From the NCBI GenBank assembly GCA_037013495.1, contig CM072807.1, positions 12,837,001-12,901,000 on the forward strand: 64,000 nucleotides of DNA. Reading direction: 5' to 3'. Numbering within the stretch: position 1 is the stretch's first letter; each line of letters opens with the position of its first letter. A program made the translations under genes and the position numbers. Below the pieces are notes generated by a model, which saw only the letters and a program-made list of their open reading frames with translations, was not told the origin of the DNA and searched no databases. Source of the stretch: Hippophae tibetana. Lineage: Eukaryota; Streptophyta; Magnoliopsida; Rosales; Elaeagnaceae. This document shows, piece by piece, positions 21,050-34,199 of the stretch.

Positions 21050-24000
21050 TTGCTAAACATGAAACATAGGGTGTATAAAGGTGGATTGAGGTAACTCTAG
21101 TTTGTATGCTACTTGGCCAATCCTTTGTAGGACCTTGTAAAATCCACAGTAATGTGAAACTAGTTTTTCATAACTTATTTTGGCTATGGATTGTTGTCTA
21201 TAGGGACCGAGTTTAAGAAATATCAAGTTACCCATTTCAAAAGCTTCATGATATCTCTTAACATCTACATATCTCTTTATTCTCTTCTGTGCACATAGCA
21301 ACTGCATTTACAAATCTTCCAAATAACATCTATATTTGTTAATAATTGTTTTATTGTAGAAAGCACTCCTACACCCTTGCCATACCTTATTAGTTTAGGA
21401 GGGTCCTTAAATGGAGTAGTGCTAATAGAGACATGGTATGATGTGTTGTACTAGCACTTAGCCCAATGTAACCATTTAGCCCACTACCTAGGCTTCCCTG
21501 TGGCAAAGTAACATAGGTAGGTCTCTATATACTTGTTCACCACCTCTGATTGCCCATCAGATTGTGGATGATATGTTGTGTTTCTTCGAAGAGAGGTCTC
21601 TTGTGGTTTAAATAGTTCCCTTCAAAAATGGGTTAGACAAATTCAATCTCTATCTAAGATTATTGAATTAGGGATCTTATGAAGCCTAACTACTTCTTGA
21701 GTGAATACACTAGCCACTGTCACTACTATGAAAGGATGTTTCAAACCAATAAACTATGCATACTTATTCAATATGTCAACCACCATCAAGATGGTGTCAA
21801 TCCCCTTTGACTCAGGCAGGCCTTCTATGAAATCCATAGTGATGTCCTTCCAAACTTGGTTAGGTAGAGGAATGGATTGTAAAAGTCCAGTAGGGGTTGT
21901 GGCTTGATGCTTGCATTGCTGGCATACAACACATTGTCGCACAAAGGTGTTTATGTCTCTATACACCCCTTCTTAATATAACTCACAAGAGACCCTTTGG
22001 TATGTTTTATTTTCCGCAAAGATGAGATGCATGAAACTCCATTAGGATAATAGATAAAAGCTTGGATCCTTTTGGAATAACCAGTCTTCCTTTGCAATAC
22101 AACACTCTATCGTTAACAGAGAAACCTACTTCTTTAGGTTGCCTTGCTAGTTTGTCTTGTTTCAAGTTTTGCAAGTACTCATTTTCCTCAATTTCCTTCA
22201 ATAACTGAGGTTAATGTTTCCATTGCGGAACATCCATTTCTGATAGTTTTGATATGTTAGGCATCTTGAAAAAGGTATCAATTGCTCTATTGTTAGCTTC
22301 TGTCTTGTATTGGATGTCAAAACTATACCCTATCAATATTGAGACCGATTTATGGTAGTCAATACTCAGATTCTTTATTCTAACAACAAATTCAAGCTTT
22401 GTTGATCAATTTTAACCACAAAATGCCTTCCCAGAAGATATGGCCATTAGCTATTTCTCATATATAGAGGTCAATCTAGCTCTTGTCCCTAAGGATTGGC
22501 TAAAGTAAGCAACTGGTCTCTGAACTTATAACAAAATTGTCCCTATCCTAAACCTTGAGGCATTAGTCTCTACCACAAAAGGTTTGGAGAAGTCAGACAT
22601 GCTAGGATTAGTACCTAAGATATAGTATCCTTTAACCTTTGGAAAGCCTTAGCAACCAGCTTATTCCACTGGAACAAATCTTTCTTGAGCTGTTTAGTGA
22701 GGGGTAAAGCCAGATAGGCATATCCAACTACAAACTTCTTATAATACCCAATAAGACCCAAAAATACCCTCAGTTCTTTGATGTTCTTAGGCTTGAGCCA
22801 TGCTTGCATAGCATGAATCTTGCTAGGGTTTACTACTACCACCTTGCTTGAGATAATGTGGCCCAAATAAGCTACCTTCTTCTTGCCAAATTCACATTTC
22901 TTTCGATTGGTATATAGCATGTGTGTGTTAAGTAGTTCCAGTACTTGCTTCAAGTACAGTTCATAGGTGGCCTTATGCTGGCTATAAACTAGAATGTCAT
23001 AAAAAAATACAAAATTCCTTAAGAAAGGCCTAAATACCTCACTCATGAGTGATTGGAAGGTTGAAAGTGCATTGGTTAAGCCAAAAGGCATAACCAAGAA
23101 TTCATAGTGCCCATCACGTGTTTTGAAAGCTATTTTTTGAACATCTTCCTCCTTTACTCTTATATGATGGTATCCTAACTTCAAATCCAATTTGGAATAG
23201 AATTGGACACTATTCAATTCATCTAGTAGTTCCTCAATTACTAGAATGGGATATTTATCCAAGATAGTAACTTTATTAACGGCTTTGTAGTCCACACAAA
23301 ACTTCTAAGACCCATCATTCTTCTTCGCCAAGTTCACAGGGCTTGAGAAAGGACTTGTACTAGTACTGATGATCCTTGCCTTTAGCATATCCTCAATGAA
23401 ACTCTCAATCTCATCCTTTTGGATGTAAGGATAGCGGTATGGACTAACACTTATAGGTCCACAAACTGATGATGTGTTCCTTGTCTCGTTTGAAAGGCAT
23501 CTCTTCAAGCATATTAAACACAACACTATATTTTTACAAAATAGCATGCACAAACTTAGGCTCTTCCTCTTCTTCAACCTTAGAAGCATCCATTTGGTTG
23601 AATTCCACCATAATTCCATTGCCTTCATGCTTTAAGATCTTCATCATAGTTTTCAAGGAAACCTTGGATTTGCCTAAAGATAGATCTTCTCTTAGGGTCA
23701 CACATTGATCCCCTATGAAAAATTTCATAATTTATAACTTCTAATTGGTACAAGTCATCCCCAAGGTTTCTAGCTACTGAATGCCCATAATGATATCTAA
23801 ACTGCTCAAACTAAGGAGCAAGAAATCATCTAAGATTGTGATGCCTTGTAATTGCAATTTCACTCCTTTTTATAATCCTTTCCCCTAACTGAGTTCCTTG
23901 ATCCAAGAGTAACCTTATACCCCCTTATTTTAGTGATTGGTATGTTAATCCGTGACACTAGTTTGCTAGGAATAAAATTGTGTGTTACTCTTGGGTTGAT

Positions 24001-25065
24001 CCGTGTGATAATCTCCTGATCACCCACACTTCCAATGATTTTCATAGTCTTTGGGGTAATAAACCTCAACAATGAATTGAGTGACACCTTAATTTTTGGG
24101 TCCATTTTAGCTATCTCCAACTCCTTTTGTTTTAGATCCTCCAGTGTAGTTTTGTGGTTCACTTCATCTTCATTATCGATGATTATAACACTCAATTCAT
24201 TCTTCTTACAATGGCGGTCAGAAGTCTATTTATCATCATAATGATAACATAGATCTTTCTCTCTTTTCTTTTGTAATTCTACATCGGTGAGATGACAAAT
24301 TTCCTCTACTGGTTTGTTCGTCGACGATGTTTCTTCTGGATTCACTCATAATGAGTTGATCAATACTGGTAACTAATAACCAGAGTTTTGGGCCTTGTTA
24401 TTTAGGTGGTGGGTTTTGTTAAATGAGAGCCTAGTGTTATTCATGATAACCAACTTTTCCTCGATCCAATGTATTAAGGCCAGTTTATGGTTTGACCCAA
24501 TTTATTTAGGCCCAATATCTTCAGTTCTACCTTTATTTCAACCTTGAGCTCATTAAATAACGTCCCCATTTCAATCTCTTTGGAGATATTTTCTAGAGGT
24601 GTCGAGAATTCGATGAACCTCCAACGATACTCACTCAGCGAACCTTCCTCTTTTAGGGCCAACCACTTTTCATGCATTGTTCCTTCTTGAGTTGATTGGA
24701 ATTGTCTAAGGATTATCAACTTCATCTCCTCACAAGTAGTAAACACTTTCTTCTTACTCTCACAATAGTACCAGAGGAGAACATCGCCTTTGAAAGTAAC
24801 CATCATCGCTTCTAGTATCTTTTAGCTCTCAAAATCCACCCATCGGGGTTGCTGTCGTTGAACAAAGACATATCCAATTTTCGAAAGCAAAAATGATGGT
24901 GAGGGCTCGCAATGTGATTGGATTCTCCAGATCCGTGCAAGCTTCTTGAAACCCATCCCCAATTGGGCTCATCATCAATGCCTCATTTGCTTTTCTTGTC
25001 GACGATAAAGCCTGCCTCAAGGTATCTTCATAGAATTTGAGCATTTGTTCAAATCGCATGTTCAA
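21050..25065 (-). pseudogene. gypsy D gag-pol, broken
   Basis: Read right to left: gag (25065-24300, e.g. RQFQSTQEGTMHEKWLAL); protease with THNFI at about 23960, where the expected catalytic DSGA is replaced by INPR; RT (23700-22615) with DYKAVNKVTILDKYPI and FLVMPFGLTNA; RNase H (about 22614-22250); integrase His/Cys region and core (21966-21400, QCVVCQQCKHQ and DFIEGLPESKG); C-terminus at about 21053. The RT catalytic FDDIL is FYDIL here, losing one of the two aspartates. Frame changes and stops separate the blocks. Not functional. Confidence 0.9.
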
Positions 25066-25229
25066 TTACTACAATAAGGTAAGTATTTCTTCTTTCAGAC
25101 CTCCTATTTTCCCTCCCATCTTCGCCTGTTCTCCTTGCACAATTCCCAAAACTTCTTCCATTACATCCATTCTCTAGTTTGCGTTCTTGGCCATTTTCTC
25201 ACCCAGACTCGACTACTTTAATATCAATT

Positions 25230-25446
25230 TGTCACAGATTGATTTCTTAGCAAATGAATTCAGTTAGATAGTTAGAACTTTTAGGAATAGATTCTAAGAA
25301 TTTTCTGGAAATTGATTACATTGTTTACAACCAAGCATTCAAGAGGCTTGAATACTCTCATGTGAGTTAAGTTTTTTACAAATTTCCAATACCTTTTCCT
25401 CACTCCTATTTACCCTCTTATTTTCATCCTAATGTGCTCCCTAACA
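25230..25446 (-). repeat. 5' LTR of gypsy D
   Basis: 217 bp, bounded by TG and CA, adjacent to the gag side and to a primer-site-like sequence. No partner copy in the window. Confidence 0.75.
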
Positions 25447-25574
25447 AATTGCTTACGTGGAGCAATTTGTAACTAAAATTGCTAACTATTTTTTAGAGCC
25501 AAAATTCACATGGACCATAAATAACTAATTGTTTTTCCCGCCCAACTTATTTATACGAACCAATCTTATTGCTC

Positions 25575-25965
25575 CATTTTTTCCTCCTTTTCACATCGGT
25601 AAACTGAACCTTAGTCTTAACAAAACTCCTCCTATTGTTTGTAATTGGTGTCAAGTACAAAGGACAATCACACATATCCATAAACAAACTCATGATAATA
25701 ATAGAACCACACAAGTTTAAAGTCAATAATATATGTTGATAACCAAAATTTCAATCAATAAAATAGCTTAATTTTTTTCTCCTTCTCACATTGGTAAACT
25801 GAACCTTAGTCTTATCAAAACTCTTCCTATCGTTTGTAATTGGTGTCAAGTATAAAGGACAATCACATATATCCATAAATAAACTCATGATAATAATAAA
25901 ACCACACAAGTTTAAAGTCAATAGTATATGTCGATAACCAAAATTTCAATCAATAAGATAACTCA
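25575..25965. repeat. 195-bp tandem duplication
   Basis: Two adjacent copies with a period of 195 bp (for example cacatcggtaaactgaacc at 25592 and cacattggtaaactgaacc at 25787). The copies differ at roughly ten positions by eye. Non-coding. Confidence 0.9.
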
Positions 25966-26839
25966 TTAAATATCTCATGATAAGTTCACTATAAAAAACA
26001 ACCCAAATAAATCTAAACATCCAAATTGAGTAATTACCAAAGAGCCAAATTTGGTGCATAAAATTAACCAATAAATAAAAATTACTAGTCAAGAATCACA
26101 AAAGCGCTAATAAGGGAGCAGCTAAACTACAAAAGCACTATAACCCATCAGCTACTTGGAAACCCGACAGCCCATAATCTTTAACGAGGAACAGCATTAT
26201 AAGCTTGCAAACTTGCCCAAATTGTTAGCCCAAAGTCCAAAACATCACTCACTTATCAGCCCAAGTAACCATATTTTCAAATGAGCTCTAATACTAAATC
26301 ATCTCAAATACCAAAACAGCCCTAATCTAACAAGTATAATGTTAGGGAAAGGCTAGGTAGCACCAGGGATGGGTAGAGTAGAGCCAACAACTTTAAATTA
26401 GAAGTGGCGGCGGTGCAATAGCAAATGGGTAACACTAAGGATGGTGATGATTGGCTGACCTGCGAAAAGAAGAATGCCAGTGGACATTAAACTGGTGGGT
26501 GAGTGTCATCGGCAGCGCAGGTGAGGGGTCTAGAGGTTTCGGCGGCGCTGTATTTCAACGGCGAGGGCAACTGGGTGGCTGACAGATCGCAACTGCGTAA
26601 GAGCAAGCGATGGCGTCAGCTGCAACGTAGAGACTGATTAAAACTGACAAGCATGATCCAAGCGGTTGCTGTTATGCTGTGTGCGGTATCTTACATCTTC
26701 AATAACTCACAATTTTCCCAACGTATTCTATCCTTGGAGATACCTACTTTTAAGTTTTAGCTGACCATGCATTTTCATTTATTCGGTGATTTTAAAAGTT
26801 GCAGTCCTCGTTGCTGTGGTTTTTGCTTAAAGGTGATCT
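25966..26839. other. intergenic region with a GC-rich island
   Basis: Positions about 26340-26680 are strikingly GC-rich for this window (ggcggcg, gtttcggcggcgctg). It may be a remnant of a gene or of a GC-rich mobile element, but no frame on either strand gave a recognisable protein. Copia fragment E begins 160 bp later. Confidence 0.45.
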
Positions 26840-28484
26840 TGTCGAGGATATTATGCCTTAATTTAAGGCTAATTTATATATGTTTTTAAGGCTTATTTAT
26901 AGGAATTTGTGTAAGCTACACACTATTATAAATATGAAATGTTCTTACCACTAAAAACGTGGTTTTCAAATATTCTCATTGTATCATAGCCTAATTGGAT
27001 TAACATCCCACAATCTTTAATGGCCTTTGATTCCTTTCTCACCCTTCCTCCCTTCAACACCATGATTCACATGATCATAATCAAACTCGCCTTCTCAAAT
27101 TATCTCTTATGGAAGAGCCAACTTCTTCCCATTCTTAAGAGTCAAGGTCTACTAGGTCATGTGAATGGTACTCTTGAACCGCCACCTCCATTTGATCCTT
27201 TTACTTTTTCAATACCAAATTCCAAACACTTGTCATGAAAAGCCACTGATCAATGACTACTAAGCCTTTTCCTCGTCTCTTACAGAGGAATCCATGGTTG
27301 AAGCCGTCGGCCTCTCTACATCCCGCGAGGTCTGCACCGCTCTTGAAAATACTTTCAACCATCGATCCAAAGCTTGTGAAATACGTCTCAGAGATGACCT
27401 CTAATTGATGAAGCGCGGCACTCGTCCAGTCACTGCTTATGCTCGTGCTTTCAAGACCATCTGCGATCAACTTCATGCCATTGGTCGTCCTGTTGATGGC
27501 ACCGAAAAAGTTCATTGGTTTCTTCGTGGCCTCGGACACGATTTTTCCAATTTCTCCACTGCTCAAATGACCCAAACGCATCTCCCCTGCTTCCCATATC
27601 TTGTGTCTAGGGCTGAGAGTTTTAAAATCTTTCAAAAATCTCTTGAGACTTCAGCGTCTTTAGCTGCAGCGTTCATCGCTCACCGTGGATCTTCTCAACG
27701 CGGGGATGGCTCCTCTCGCTTCAGACGTGGCCGAGGAAATGGCCCCAGCTATGATTCGTTCAGTTTTGGCCAAGGCCGTATCCAACCCACTCAAGGTCGC
27801 TGCCCACCACGGTGCCAAATCTGTCACGTAGAAGGTCACTTGTCGGCAACGTTATGACCGACAAACCCATACCCAGTCGACACAGCTTGCCTAAGCCTTC
27901 AATGCTTCCTGCTCCGTGTTTGAAAATGAAGCTTCAAACTGGTTTTTGGACTCAGGAGCTTCGGCCCATATGACTCCAGCCCACTCCACTTTGGCCCAAT
28001 CCACACACTACATGGGTAAGGATTGCCCACACCGATAAAATTTCCCCTTCCCCAAATCTTCATGTGTTAGATGTTTTGGTTGTACCTCACCTCACAAATT
28101 TTTTTTTGTCATTAGTAAATTAACAAATGATTTTCCATTATCTATTACTTTTACTAATGATTTTTTCACTATTCAGAATCACCAAACGTGAAGGGTGGTG
28201 GTAACCGGCAAACGAGATGGAGGCTTATATGTGCTAGAGCGAGGTCATTCCGCTTTTATTTCTGTCCTTAAAAACAAATCCCTTCATGCTTTGTATGATT
28301 TATGGCATGCTTGTCTTGGACATGTAAATCATCATGTTATCTCTTTTTTAAATAAAAAAGGAAAACTTTATCTTACATCTTTATTACCGTCTCCTAGATT
28401 ATGTGATACATGTCAACTTGCAAAAAGTCATTGTTTGCCTTATTCTCGTAATGATCGTCGATCGTCTAATGCCATAGTGTGTAG
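26840..28484 (+). mobile_element. Ty1/copia fragment E (5' LTR, gag, protease, part of integrase)
   Basis: Probable 5' LTR 26840-26978 (TGTCGAGG...TCTCA), then a primer-site-like tgtatcatagcc at 26980. Gag starts at the ATG at 27020 (HMIIIKLAFSNYLLWKSQLLP), shifts frame, and continues at 27405-27857 with a zinc-knuckle remnant. The protease box LDSGASAHMTP follows at about 27946-27978 and the integrase His/Cys region at about 28300-28480. The match stops abruptly near 28484; the RT, RNase H and 3' LTR are missing. Confidence 0.82.
27020..28484 (+). pseudogene. copia E gag-protease-integrase remnant
   Basis: Gag of the group with the SNYLLWKSQLLPILKSQ signature; a frameshift near 27237; stops after DDL (27401) and at 27855; the zinc knuckle is incomplete (CQICHVEGHLSATL, lacking the last Cys). 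The protease keeps DSGA. The integrase N-terminal segment has LWHACLGHVNHHV and CDTCQLAKSHCLPY, so its HHCC zinc ligands look intact. Confidence 0.82.
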
Positions 28485-29253
28485 CTGAGGCTGTTTACGT
28501 GAAAATGCTTATGTTGGGGATTTGTTCAGCCAGCTGCTGATTGCTGTAACTTTATACTGATTGGTCCCATGTGTTGAGTTGCGGCCTTTGTTGCAGTATC
28601 CGCGTTGATGAGGGATTGATTCTCTGACAAGAATTTAACCTGATTTTTTTTCTCCTTCAAAATTTTACATGACCGGCTAACCATGTATTATTTATTTTCC
28701 AGAGTTTTGGACATTTCCAACCTCTGGTAATTATGCAGCATTTAATAGTCATTATTCACCCTTTTTTTCTCTCTTTAAGAACCAAGGTAAAATTTCAGTC
28801 GGTTTATGGATTCTTAATCTATGACTTCATCCAAACATTTGATATAAAGATGTTTTAGTAGTTGTATGAACGTCAGAATAAGCTTTATGGAGATCGTGTT
28901 ACTTTGTTGAGATATCTGTTGTGGAATCATATCCCTGTATTCATATGAAATTTTGGAATTTTATGGTAGTTGTACTTGAACTCAGCACGTCTGTGTCATT
29001 TTCAAGACAGTGAATAAGATTATTAGTCCGTTTATTTCAAGATTATGAATAAGATTATTGGTCCGTTTATTTGTGATCGTTTTCAAGACAATGAATAAGA
29101 TTATTAGTCCGTTTATTTGTGATTATGTTAAAAATGATTTTATACCTAGGCATTTTTAGAGCTTTCAGGAAGCTCATATGCTATCAAAACTCGATGTGTT
29201 TTCCAAGTCTGGCTGGCAAGCTCAGTTCTATTCTAATCAGAGTACTTTTTAAC

Positions 29254-29296
<43 letters not shown>

Positions 29297-30449
29297 ACTA
29301 AATTGATATATTTAAGTAAGGATGTTCAAATTTTAGATCGTATTTTAGCAAATAGTTAGAAAACACATTGAAATTAATCAATAATTAATTTTAAAATATA
29401 TTTGATTTGGTAAGTTTGGAGCTTGTTCTGTAACTTTATACTCAATTCAAATGCGTATTTATGAATTTATTATTGGTTGGTAATTGATTGCCAATTGTTG
29501 CGGTTCAGTTTGGTCTACTATGTTCAACGTGGGCAGTTTTGGAAGGAATAATATCGCTAATAGATTTTGATGTAATATTACAAATATGCTTAAGGTTTTA
29601 AAAATGTTATAAATATTCCTCAAATTGATTGAAAGTTAACAAAAGGTAATGGTAATTTTTTATTAAAAAAATGGTAGAAATAATAGAAATTGAGATACAA
29701 GTCATGTTAAGATGTTTTTGATAAGAAATAGTAATTATTAAAAAGAAATTTGAAGAAATATAAATGGTAAGATTAAATCTTAAAGAATGAAAGGATTTAA
29801 AGATTTATCATTTTTAAAAATAAAAAAAATATTTAAAAAAAAAATAATTTATTATAGAATAAGTAATACAGAAATATAGTGGATGCAAAAAAATATAATA
29901 TACCATTAATTGATAAATAAATTATATTTTAGAAAATGAATTTATATATCAATAAAACTAACATTATTAGATAATATAGTCAAATATAAAATATTTTTTA
30001 TTAGGAATGATCTATGGAAACCTATAATGCTAGAAATTAAAATTCACAATATATCATATATTTGACATTAATATTAATGATAAGAACTTAAACCTAGTAT
30101 TAAGTTTAACCTATAAATTTAAAATGAGGATTTAATGGAAGAAGAAAATCATTCATTTTTTAGTATACTACATAATAAGATATTAATTAACAAACAATTG
30201 TAACAGTTCAATATATGGATAAAATGAATTCATAGAAATAGAAAATTTATGTAGATTTTATGTAAATATTAATAGATTTTAAAATACCATAAGAATAAAA
30301 CTAAAAGGCTAAAAAAAACTTATGATACTAAAAAAAGAGTAATGTATTAAGGTTTATGTTTATAAATCCTAAAGAAAAAAAACTCTAACAAAGAAAGTGA
30401 GGTAATGGATCTAAAATAAGAAGTTAAACAAATCAAAGCATTAGTTCAT
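28485..30449. other. intergenic region with short repeats
   Basis: 28485-28960 is less AT-rich and has gene-like texture (possible acceptor sites such as ttgttgcag and tattttccag), but no frame is recognised. Three copies of gaataagattattNgtccgtttattt lie at about 29010-29120. A CT microsatellite is at 29257-29293. From 29500 on it is very AT-rich. Confidence 0.45.
29257..29293. repeat. (CT)18 microsatellite
   Basis: Uninterrupted TC/CT run of about 37 bp. Confidence 0.97.
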
Positions 30450-32206
30450 TGATACACAAAATGTTGTATACAAATATTGTTTGAATTATAAAATAGCTAA
30501 CAAGTGTAAAAATTATTTATAGAAAATGATAAATATACTTCTAAGATCAATCTAAAAAAGAATCATGTGATTTTGTTAAATAATTCAACAAATTATTAAA
30601 AATAAAAATAATAATCTAAACATCCTGTCATGATTATTTTTGTTTAAAGATCTAATCTAATGACATAAAACTAAAGACAGATTCAATAAATATTTAAACA
30701 AATAAACACTTATCATGCATTGGAAAAATTATGGAATACATTTGCTAACTAATTATGCTTACTCAATATTAATTAGAATAATAAATACATAAATTAAGAT
30801 TATTAATAATTCACTTTTTTATAAGAAAATATCTTATGGTAGATATAAAATTCTTTACTAATTAAACCTTAATTTGACACCTTTGGTTAGGTCAACATGT
30901 TATTCTTAATTTAATTGTCACATTTGCTGGAGATGTCACGTTAAACTCTAATTAAGGTGTATAAGTTAGATTAATAATTTAAGTATCTAAAATCTAACTT
31001 TTAGATTTTAAAAATATTATAAAGGATATATCGTCAATATATATTTCAATAATAATTCTTATAAAAAATCCTTGAAATATAGTTCTCTAACTACCCCAAT
31101 AATTAAATCCAAAACATAAGATTTGATTATAAATCAAATTCGAATAATTAAATCCTAAACCTAACTATCATGTTTATTAAGAAAAATACTAAGCTATATA
31201 TTTATATTTAATAAATTTTATTTTAATCTTGATGAAGAAATAAAACTTAATTTATTTTATAAAAATACTTACCTAATTTAATATTTTACAAGCATAATAT
31301 AACTAATATCTCATATTATTTATAGCCATATATGTATACTTTAATAAATGATCAATAACGATAATGTGAAAATAATACGTCTAAATATACCTCAATTGTA
31401 TCTTTACATAATCTTAGTATCATTTTTGTTCTGAAAAACCTCCAAATAGAATTGTGAACACTACTTATTGTAATAAAACTAAAATTACTACATAAACTAG
31501 AATTGTTCAACTCCTAAATGAGAGAAGAACCTTGAAGCTAATAAAGAGAGAAGAACTTTGAAACTACTAAAAAGAAAAGCTAATAAAGCTTAACAGAAAA
31601 CTAGGAAGCTAAAAGGACAAACATCTAAGAGATATATTTTTACAATGCAATTGGGGTCCTAACTTATAGGTGTTGAAGGGGAGAAAAGTATGGATTAGAA
31701 GACTGGTGCTGTTTCACATATTTCTTTCACGTTGCGACATACACAGGATGTACACGGTCGGAACTCGATCCATTTTACTCGTATCGAGGCACACAATATT
31801 TCCACGCCATGACCCGCAATAAATGTTGGGACGAATAATTCTTACTCATTTAGCCTTGCGCTACATCACAATAAATTTCCACGTTGTGGCCCACGTTAAT
31901 CTGATCAACTTTGAACCCATATTTTCTTGTATATCATTTTTCATGGTTTGGAATAAATGTAATAATTTACATATGTTATCTTTTAAACTTTAAAGTTGTA
32001 ATGGAGTACTTTTAGATATATTCTTCAAGTTTTGATCAATTATATCTTATTAAAGCTAAAATACCTAAAAAATAGTAAAACATATCGATGATTCCGAAAA
32101 GATAGATATGTTTAAAATGATAGTAAAACTAAGCAAATATAAATCTATTTAATAATTTAATATGCATAAAATCATGATATATTAAATATTTTTAATACTC
32201 ATCACA
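30450..32206 (-). repeat. 3' LTR of element F (left)
   Basis: About 1757 bp. Aligns along its whole length with 37742-39426; for example tgatNcacaaaat near the start and agatatattcttcaagt.ttgatcaattat near the end. Confidence 0.85.
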
Positions 32207-34199
32207 TCCCCAACCAACTTCTTACTAGTCTTTTAGCAAAAAAGAAAAAAAGTAAAAAACAAAAACTAGAATAAAATTAAACTATTCTAAATTATTTTTA
32301 TAGATTGACACAGTTGTATTTAACATGTGCAAAAATCTCTTAAACCCCTATATTGTCCTAGTGGACGAGTTTAAGTCTCGTACGAACTTTCAGACATAAT
32401 ACCTACAATCATCAAATTTTAAAATGCAAAAATTAAAAATAAATAATACATAAACAAATAAAACTTAAAACTTAAAACAAAGTAAAAATATAGCAAAAAT
32501 TTTCATGCTTTTTTTGATCTCTTATAAGTTTACAATTAAAATCTACAGTATAATTATTTTAATATTCTAAATATTCATAGTTTACTATAATAATTAATTG
32601 AAAATCATTCTCGTATTCAAATAAAAATGTTTTAATATTAAATTTGCCTAATTTTAGTGTATGGAATCTAAATTTGCTTCAAATTTAATCTCATAAATCA
32701 TACTCTTAATAACACTGATCCAATTGGTCTAAGCACTTATTCAAAAGTATATATGAATAGAATTTATTTAAAAAAAATGAATTAATAGATTCACATATGT
32801 ATAAAGAATAAAAAGCTCAAAATGATGCATAATATTGATCTTATGAAAGAAGTCAAATGAAATGATTCTATATAAAAATTACATACTTTTTTTATACATC
32901 AATCAAATTCATTAAATAAAAATGTCAAATAATATGATTTTTAAGAGATGAAGAAAATGTATTGACTTCTTAGAGAATTATTTTTTATCTTTTTTTCTCT
33001 TTTTGTAATTAACAATTTCTCACAATTTTGTAGGATTTTTGTTTATAGTATTTAGTTTATACTATTCTTCTTTTTTTCTCATTTCTTATTTTTTAGAGAT
33101 AATATTTTCCTCAGAGTGGTCATGTATAGATTGTACATAATTTATATGATAAAGTGAGTAGTTAATTTGTGACGTTTTCTTTTATAATGATTTAGGTAAA
33201 CCGATATATGCCTTTTTTTTAAGAGTCATGCATGAACAAAGAGAAGGGCATATATTTTCAATTTCTATTTAACTCATTCACCTTAAGCAACAAAAGTAAA
33301 TATATGATACTTTATTAGATGCATAAATCCTAACATTCAATGGAAAGACATATAAATATAATCTAGAAATTTAGAATTGATAAGAATGGTGTTTAAAAAA
33401 GTATAATATCATTCAGAATTGAAAGATAATAGCCTAAAATATATCATCACAAGGTGGTCTTCACTATTTGATTCATAAACATCAATTTTGGGTTTATTGC
33501 AGTTTCAACATTTTATTATAAAATACTAATTATGACAAAAACTAACTAATTATCATATTACTCTATGGTATATTTTCAAAATTAATCTAATAATAAAGAC
33601 TTAATCATTTTCTTAAAATTAATCAAAAGACATGATAATTTTGTAAGAAAAATTTTAATTAACCAAAAAATATTAGTCCAATAAAAATAAATAAAAGAAC
33701 ATAAAAACAAATAAAAAATGTAAACAATGTTAAAATGTGAATATATGTTTAAATCAAAATTTCAATTTATCTCAATTTTATGATGTAACGTTTTCCACTC
33801 TAATATAAAATTTACATTACCTTCAATGCAACAAATATAAATTAAAGATAACGAGTAAAGAATAGAAAAGTTACCCATTTTTGAACCTACTCAAGTATTG
33901 ATATGGAATTGCAGATGCATCCATCAATTTAAATATATAAATTTTACATAGATAGAATACTGCGTATTTCCCACAAATTTCAACAGACAGTTATAAAATT
34001 AACAATTCTAAACAATATTTACATTTTAAGAAACAAAATAATTAACATAAAATAAGAGCTAATGTAAGATCCAAAAATAATAAAAAGTTCTCAACATAAA
34101 TAAAACAAAGCAAAATAAAATACATAAAAACATAAAATTTCGGATCAAAATTAGAGTGCATCCTCTACATTGTCCAAACCTTATTTTGCAGGTTATTGT
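32207..34199. other. interior of element F, non-coding
   Basis: AT-rich, no protein-like frame. A small hairpin-prone segment (gtcctagtggac followed by cgagtttaagtctcg) lies at about 32353-32382. Confidence 0.5.

Larger units (their letters stand above)
20986..25446 (-). mobile_element. Ty3/gypsy retrotransposon D, 3' end missing
   Basis: Minus-strand gypsy element. The 5' LTR is at the right (25446-25230, TGTTAGGG...TGTGACA), followed on the minus strand by a degenerate primer site (ttgatattaaag), then gag, protease, RT, RNase H and integrase, the gypsy order. The frame ends near 20990, just after an LPPQMNADLEL-like stretch typical of the integrase C-terminus in this group. No second LTR was found. 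The break coincides with the edge of the inverted-repeat element. Confidence 0.88.

Noticed and set aside
29119..29301. Small frame ending in Ser-Leu repeats
   Set aside because: Runs into the CT microsatellite; no support as a gene.
32350..32390. gtcctagtggacgagtttaagtctcgtacgaa as a structured RNA
   Set aside because: Small hairpins can form, but no known ribozyme or tRNA pattern fits, and it lies in the interior of decayed element F.
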